A stretch of 64,000 bases of DNA from Paenibacillus durus (GTDB lineage Bacteria > Bacillota > Bacilli > Paenibacillales > Paenibacillaceae): assembly GCF_000756615.1 (NCBI RefSeq), contig NZ_CP009288.1, positions 372,001 to 436,000 of the forward strand, written 5' to 3'. Position 1 is the first letter of the stretch. The number at the start of each line of letters is the position of its first letter. The notes beneath the pieces are model-generated. The model was not told the origin of the DNA. It did no database searches and worked only from the letters and a program-made list of their open reading frames with translations. The translations under genes and the position numbers were made by a program. This document shows, piece after piece, positions 60,089 through 64,000 of this stretch.

Positions 60089-60303
60089 ACAAAAAACGCC
60101 CTCATCCATGGGACGAGGAGCGTCAGCTCGCGGTGCCACCCAGGTTGACCGAAGCCCGGCCTGAAACGGCGGTATTCGATCCTCTTTGGTCTTCGCGGTA
60201 ACGGGCGAAACCCGGTAAACTTAGAGAGCGGTCTTGATGCCGCCCCGGTCGCAAACGCCTCACGGTTGGATGCCGGTCATGGGCCTGATCAGGATGTGAT
60301 GTT
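60089..60303 (-). ncRNA. T-box leader of serS
   Basis: The minus strand contains the T-box sequence GGGTGGCACCGCGAGC (60126-60141), which pairs with uncharged tRNA acceptor ends, followed by a terminator hairpin (acgctcctc/gagggcgt with TTTTTT, 60089-60123). The leader runs from the promoter at 60310-60338. I could not place the specifier codon in stem I with confidence; Ser is inferred from the gene. Confidence 0.9.
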
Positions 60304-60309
60304 GCCGCT

Positions 60310-60338
60310 AGTATAGCGCAGGAAGGTGCTAATGGCAA
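60310..60338 (-). promoter_or_regulatory. serS promoter
   Basis: On the minus strand TTGCCA (60333-60338), a 17-base spacer and TATACT (60310-60315). Confidence 0.75.
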
Positions 60339-60339
60339 G

Positions 60340-61062
60340 GTAACAGAGCGGAAATTGGCAGAGCGAAGTATTGGCGGGTCCTAATTCTTTCTCATCCGTC
60401 AGGATTGTCCGTACAGATGGCTTGGGTTTAACACTAAAATGAGCGCATGACCAATATAGATTCCCATGTTCAATCTGGCGCGTTAGGGCATATTTGTTTG
60501 GGACCGTCCGTTTGGGAGCGTCCGTTTGGCTGGCAAAACAGCTCAAGTGCAGTTTTTTTCATCGAAAGCGTCGGTTATCAGGAAGTTCCTGAAATTGTGC
60601 AGGAATTTCAACTGTGCGGGATGAGTTTGAGGTTCACCAAGCCCCAAAAAATGCACATTTACAGGCGTGTTACCCCGTGGCTGCTTCAAATGGAAAAAAA
60701 GATGCGCTATTTCAGGTTTTCTGCCCTATCCTGCTCACCCGCGTCTCATTGAAGTTCGTATCACATGGGTAGGTTTGCCCGCCGCTCCGATTGAAGCCGT
60801 AAACCTTTCATTCATTCATTCTTTCCTTCTTGCGGAGTACGATTCCAGAAGAGGGGTTGCCGAATTCGAACAGCTGTGCGGTGATTGATGCTTAAGGGAG
60901 CCTCTAACCAAGATCTCATTATTTGCAGGCGCCTTCCCTATGCCCTTCGCAGGCCCGTCCGCGTTGACATGGGCAGGCTCCCTTTGTTACGATAATTTAA
61001 ATTTAAGTTATTTGTCGGGTTCTCGGGGCCCTTTGCTCCCTGACTGACAGAAGAGGTGGAAA
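60340..61062. other. Non-coding region with nested palindromes
   Basis: About 720 bases between the serS promoter and the FMN-reductase gene. Two overlapping frames (60447-60752 and 60667-60888) have no recognisable domain or ribosome site and probably are not genes. Repeated short elements are seen: gtccgtttggg twice near 60507-60530, caggaa/ttcctg and gaaatt/aatttc palindromes near 60579-60612, a cattcattcattc run near 60808, and aagggagcct (60894-60903) paired at distance with aggctccctt (60975-60984). It could be a dispersed non-coding repeat element. Confidence 0.4.
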
Positions 61063-61617
61063 GTGGCTAAGATTGTAGTGATTAATGGAACGCCGTCGCT
61101 TGTATCGCGCATCAATGCGGTGATTGAGTATGCAGAGAAAGCGCTTGGCAGCAAAGGATTTGAGGTTGAGCGGATCAATGTGGCGGAGCTGCCGCCGGAA
61201 GATCTGATTCATACGAAGTTCGAGAGCGAAGCGATTGTCAAAGCGAACGGCCTCGTGGCGGAAGCGGACGCTCTGATCGTTGTAAGTCCGGTATACAAGG
61301 CTTCCTATACGGGGGTTCTTAAGACGTTCCTGGATCTGGTTCCCCAAAAAGGACTTGCCGGAAAAATCGTGCTTCCGCTCTTTATGGGCGGCAGCCTTGC
61401 GCATCTGCTTACGATTGATTATGCGCTGAAGCCGGTATTGTCCGTGCTGGGCGCGCGCCATATCCTTGGCGGCGTGTACGCGGTGGACTCCCAGGTCGTG
61501 CGTAATGATGCCGGAGCGGTGGAGATTGCCGAAGAACTGCGGCTGCGGCTGGACAGCGCACTGGGTGAGTTCGCGGAAGAGACGGAGCTGAAAGCAGGCC
61601 GCAAGGCGCGGGACTAG
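61063..61617 (+). CDS. ssuE: NADPH-dependent FMN reductase (SsuE-like)
   Basis: A 184-residue flavodoxin-fold reductase that supplies reduced FMN to a partner monooxygenase; SsuE serves alkanesulfonate desulfonation. Motifs: IVVINGTPSLVSRINAVIEY (FMN phosphate loop), DALIVVSPVYKASYTGVLKT, FLDLVPQKGLAGKIVLPLFM and LSVLGARHILGGVY. GTG at 61063 follows AGAGGTGGAAA. No ssuD or transporter is adjacent, so its partner is elsewhere. Its sulfur link fits the sulfate operon at 38-41 kb but is not proof. Confidence 0.88.
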   Translation: MAKIVVINGTPSLVSRINAVIEYAEKALGSKGFEVERINVAELPPEDLIHTKFESEAIVKANGLVAEADALIVVSPVYKASYTGVLKTFLDLVPQKGLAGKIVLPLFMGGSLAHLLTIDYALKPVLSVLGARHILGGVYAVDSQVVRNDAGAVEIAEELRLRLDSALGEFAEETELKAGRKARD

Positions 61618-61681
61618 CCGATTAGGATAACCGAACTCCGGGATGAAAGAACTACAACTGAAAAAAAGATTATGCGGCGAA

Positions 61682-61718
61682 AAAAGCAGTCTATCCTCAC
61701 CGAGGACGGACTGCTTTT
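61682..61718. terminator. Terminator after the FMN reductase
   Basis: aaaagcagtc (61682-61691) pairs with gactgctttt (61709-61718), enclosing tcctc/gagga. A-run before, T-run at the end. Confidence 0.85.
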
Positions 61719-61752
61719 GCACTTTCAGCCTAAGCCATACCGTGAATCTTCA

Positions 61753-61795
61753 TTGACATAAGAAAATAATCATGCTAAATTTCATAGTAATTTAG
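61753..61795 (+). promoter_or_regulatory. Chemoreceptor gene promoter region with palindrome
   Basis: TTGACA (61753-61758), a 17-base spacer and TAAATT (61776-61781) form a possible promoter. The -10 lies inside an inverted repeat ctaaatt (61775-61781) / aatttag (61789-61795). No sigma-D-type motility promoter was recognised. Confidence 0.4.
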
Positions 61796-61837
61796 TAGGA
61801 ATAGTATACTTTTGAAGATTGAAAAGGGGTAAAGGTC

Positions 61838-63985
61838 ATGGGTTCATTGGTTAGAGCGCTTAAAGCGAGAAGTAGATGGAGATTTTTGGGACTGCAGCCG
61901 GGAATCGCTTTGTTGAACAGGTTATCTTTTCTCGGAAAGTTTACTCTAATCGGGATAGCGGTGCTGGTTCCGGTGCTTGTATTGGCCGGGCAATCCGCAG
62001 TTGAATCACGAAGCTCGGTCGCGGTCGTTAGAGGCCAGATTGACGGGTTGAAGGCTGTTCAGATATCGGGCGGACTTTTGCGGCTGTTGGAGCGGCATTC
62101 CATTTTGCAGGCAGGGACCTATGCGGGGCTACCGGATACCGGAGAGCTAAAGACGGTTGAAGCCGAGATCGACCAAACGATAAAGTCCCTTGAGGCCAAT
62201 CTGGCTGCATTGCCAAACGATGCTTCACTGCATGAGAAATGGAACGCCTACAAAGACCAGTGGAATAATGTTAAAACACAAGGGCCGGACTTAAGACGCT
62301 TGGAAAGCCTTGACGTACATATGAAACTGTTAACTCAGACCGTGGATCTGATCGACCTTCTGGGGGTAAAATCGGAGCTTTTGCTGGAGAATGATCCGGG
62401 GCTGTTCCTAATTAAAGAGGAAACTCTCCGTAAATTCCCTTCGTTCCTGCTTCAGCTTGGACTGTTCCAAACCGACACGCTGACTGCGGTAACGCAGACC
62501 ACGATCGACGATGTTATCAAGAACACGATAGCCGCGGATTGGGATTCTGTGAAGAGCGGGTGGGGGAGTATTTATACGCCGTCTGCGGGCTCTGCCGATC
62601 AGGAAGACCCTGCGCTCAAGAAGGTGAGAGCGGCGGATGCGAAAACGCAGGAGAGTGTCGGGCTTGCACTTGAAAAAGTGGAATCCGGGGTGCTGATGCC
62701 GCTGAAAGTGGCGATGAATCAGGAGGAATGGCTGCAGCTGTCGGAGGATGCGCTGGACAGTTCTTTTGCGCAGTGGAATGAACGAATAGGCTGGGTCAAC
62801 GATAGATTGGTACGGGAGGTCCAGGACGGCAGCCGGCAGGTCTTCTGGACTCAATTGATCGGAGGAGGGGCGATTCTGCTCTCGCTGTATTTGTTCACGG
62901 CGCTTTACCGCTCGATTACCCGCGTAGTGACCGAGATCAAGCAGACGGCCTCCCAGATGGCCGGCGGGGATCTATCCGCCCGGTTTCACGTCGACACCAA
63001 AGACGAGCTAAGGGTTGTAGCCGACAGCTTTAATCATATTGCCGAATCGTTCAAATCCGTTCTAACGGAAATCGGTTACTCCTCCAGTCAATTGGCGGAT
63101 TCTGCCGGGCAGTTGTCCCTTAGCGCCCAGCAAACCTCCAAAGCGTCCGGGCATATCGCGGGAATTACGGAGAAAATCGCCGACGGCGCCGGTCTCCAGG
63201 TGCTTAAGGTGGAAGAAAGCGTACATACCATTCATGAGGTCGCAGCGCAAATTCAGCAAATCTCCGAACGCGCATTATCGGTTGCGGAGACGACTACCAC
63301 AGCCTCCGACAAATCGTCCAAAGGGGGAGAGGCGGTCCGGACTGTATCAGAACAGATGAAATCCATCAGCGGCTCTGTTGACAGAGTAGGAAAAGTAATT
63401 GTCCGGCTGTCATCCATTTCTCAGGAAGTCGGACAAATGAATGAGGTCATTACGCAATTGTCGCAGCAGACCCACTTATTGTCGCTTAACGCCGCCATCG
63501 AAGCGGCCAGGGCGGGAGAGCACGGACGGGGCTTCTCGGTAGTCGCCGAGGAGGTGAAAAATCTTGCCGAGCAGTCCTCCCAATCAGCCGAGCAGATCGC
63601 CGGCCTCATTCAGACCATTCGCTCCGATATCGGCAATGCAGCGTATTCCATGCAGGGGGCCACGAAGGAAGTGGAGCTTGGGATGGAGCTTGTCCATACG
63701 GCGGGCAGCTTATTCACCGAGATTGAACATTATGTCGATGAGGTGAAGAGCCAGGTTCAGGAAGTATCGGCGGCCACTCAGCATATTTCAGCCGGTACAG
63801 GCCATGTCGTGCAGGCGTTTAAAGGCATTTCCGCCGTAGCGCATACCACGGCATCCGGAACCCAGGAGGTCTCCGCCGCAGCCGAGGAGCAGCTGGCTTC
63901 GATGGAAGAGATGTCTTCCTCCTTCCATGCTGTAACCCATATGGCGGAAGGGATGCAGGAGCTTGTAAGCCGCTTCCGGGTGTAG
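61838..63985 (+). CDS. Methyl-accepting chemotaxis protein
   Basis: A 715-residue transmembrane receptor. Helix 1 at about 35-50 (FTLIGIAVLVPVLVLAG), a large outer ligand-binding region of about 290 residues, helix 2 (VFWTQLIGGGAILLSLYLFTALY), a HAMP domain (RSITRVVTEIKQTASQMAGGDLSARF) and a coiled signalling domain with the conserved tip LSLNAAIEAARAGEHGRGFS, VVAEEVKNLAEQSSQSAEQI. It would pass ligand signals to CheA/CheW. The outer domain is not a type I recognise. ATG follows AAAGGGGTAAAGGTC. The gene is complete and ends 15 bases before the window edge. No che genes are nearby. Confidence 0.94.
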   Translation: MGSLVRALKARSRWRFLGLQPGIALLNRLSFLGKFTLIGIAVLVPVLVLAGQSAVESRSSVAVVRGQIDGLKAVQISGGLLRLLERHSILQAGTYAGLPDTGELKTVEAEIDQTIKSLEANLAALPNDASLHEKWNAYKDQWNNVKTQGPDLRRLESLDVHMKLLTQTVDLIDLLGVKSELLLENDPGLFLIKEETLRKFPSFLLQLGLFQTDTLTAVTQTTIDDVIKNTIAADWDSVKSGWGSIYTPSAGSADQEDPALKKVRAADAKTQESVGLALEKVESGVLMPLKVAMNQEEWLQLSEDALDSSFAQWNERIGWVNDRLVREVQDGSRQVFWTQLIGGGAILLSLYLFTALYRSITRVVTEIKQTASQMAGGDLSARFHVDTKDELRVVADSFNHIAESFKSVLTEIGYSSSQLADSAGQLSLSAQQTSKASGHIAGITEKIADGAGLQVLKVEESVHTIHEVAAQIQQISERALSVAETTTTASDKSSKGGEAVRTVSEQMKSISGSVDRVGKVIVRLSSISQEVGQMNEVITQLSQQTHLLSLNAAIEAARAGEHGRGFSVVAEEVKNLAEQSSQSAEQIAGLIQTIRSDIGNAAYSMQGATKEVELGMELVHTAGSLFTEIEHYVDEVKSQVQEVSAATQHISAGTGHVVQAFKGISAVAHTTASGTQEVSAAAEEQLASMEEMSSSFHAVTHMAEGMQELVSRFRV

Positions 63986-64000
63986 AATCCGCTATTTTCC

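Noticed and set aside
60447..60888. Two overlapping frames of 101 and 73 codons downstream of the serS promoter
   Set aside because: No ribosome sites or domains; the palindromic sequence style suggests non-coding repeats.

Overview
The window looks like chromosomal DNA from a Paenibacillus-type, spore-forming Firmicute. Reasons: strong AGGAGG-type ribosome sites with many GTG/TTG starts, fairly GC-rich coding sequence broken by AT-rich accessory patches, a T-box before serS, a TPP riboswitch, SinI/SinR- and ComQ/ComX-type regulators, CsoR copper control and an S-layer-homology (SLH) surface enzyme. No rRNA, tRNA, CRISPR array or intact insertion sequence was found.

Layout. 1-5.2 kb: the end of an aldehyde dehydrogenase, a repeat-bearing gap, and the odhAB 2-oxoglutarate dehydrogenase genes. 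5.6-6.5 kb: a c-di-GMP-I riboswitch in front of a 50-residue SinI antirepressor, facing sinR. 6.6-12.5 kb: aldo/keto reductase, PadR regulator, an MFS exporter that has lost its first helix, a membrane GGDEF/HD-GYP protein and a DUF5317 gene with a 38-residue membrane protein. 12.7-15.9 kb: csoR-copZ-copA with two copper operators. 15.9-17.7 kb: an AT-rich island with a HipA-like kinase and a DUF3037 protein, with a palindrome filling the promoter spacer. 18-21.6 kb: a thiamine/HMP transport operon under a TPP riboswitch. 21.8-27.5 kb: an EAL protein, then a two-component system with a lantibiotic-type ABC exporter. 27.7-30.7 kb: an ArsR/SmtB sensor and a Zn/Cd ATPase with its operator. 30.8-34.2 kb: lactate dehydrogenase, CcdC-like protein, a small stress membrane protein and a lactonase.

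34.3-35.5 kb: a ComQ-type prenyltransferase and a ComX-like prepeptide without comP/comA. 35.5-41.5 kb: a membrane-anchored hydrolase and a sulfate transport operon without its ATPase. 41.5-45.3 kb: a DUF421 remnant, a lysyl-oxidase domain fused to seven near-identical 52-residue repeats, and an ISL3-like transposase remnant. 45.3-64 kb: mostly housekeeping (nnr, sdaAB/sdaAA with a frameshift, ywbE, serS) plus acetyltransferases, an HNH nuclease, an AAC(3) homologue, an SLH-anchored 5'-nucleotidase, an FMN reductase and a chemoreceptor.

How it fits together. Cyclic di-GMP recurs: one protein with synthesis and degradation domains, one EAL hydrolase, and a riboswitch on the SinI gene that would tie the second messenger to the SinR switch. 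Metal homeostasis recurs as two sensor/efflux modules (Cu; Zn/Cd). The least explained units are the orphan ComQX pair, the kinase-DUF3037 pair and the lysyl-oxidase repeat protein.
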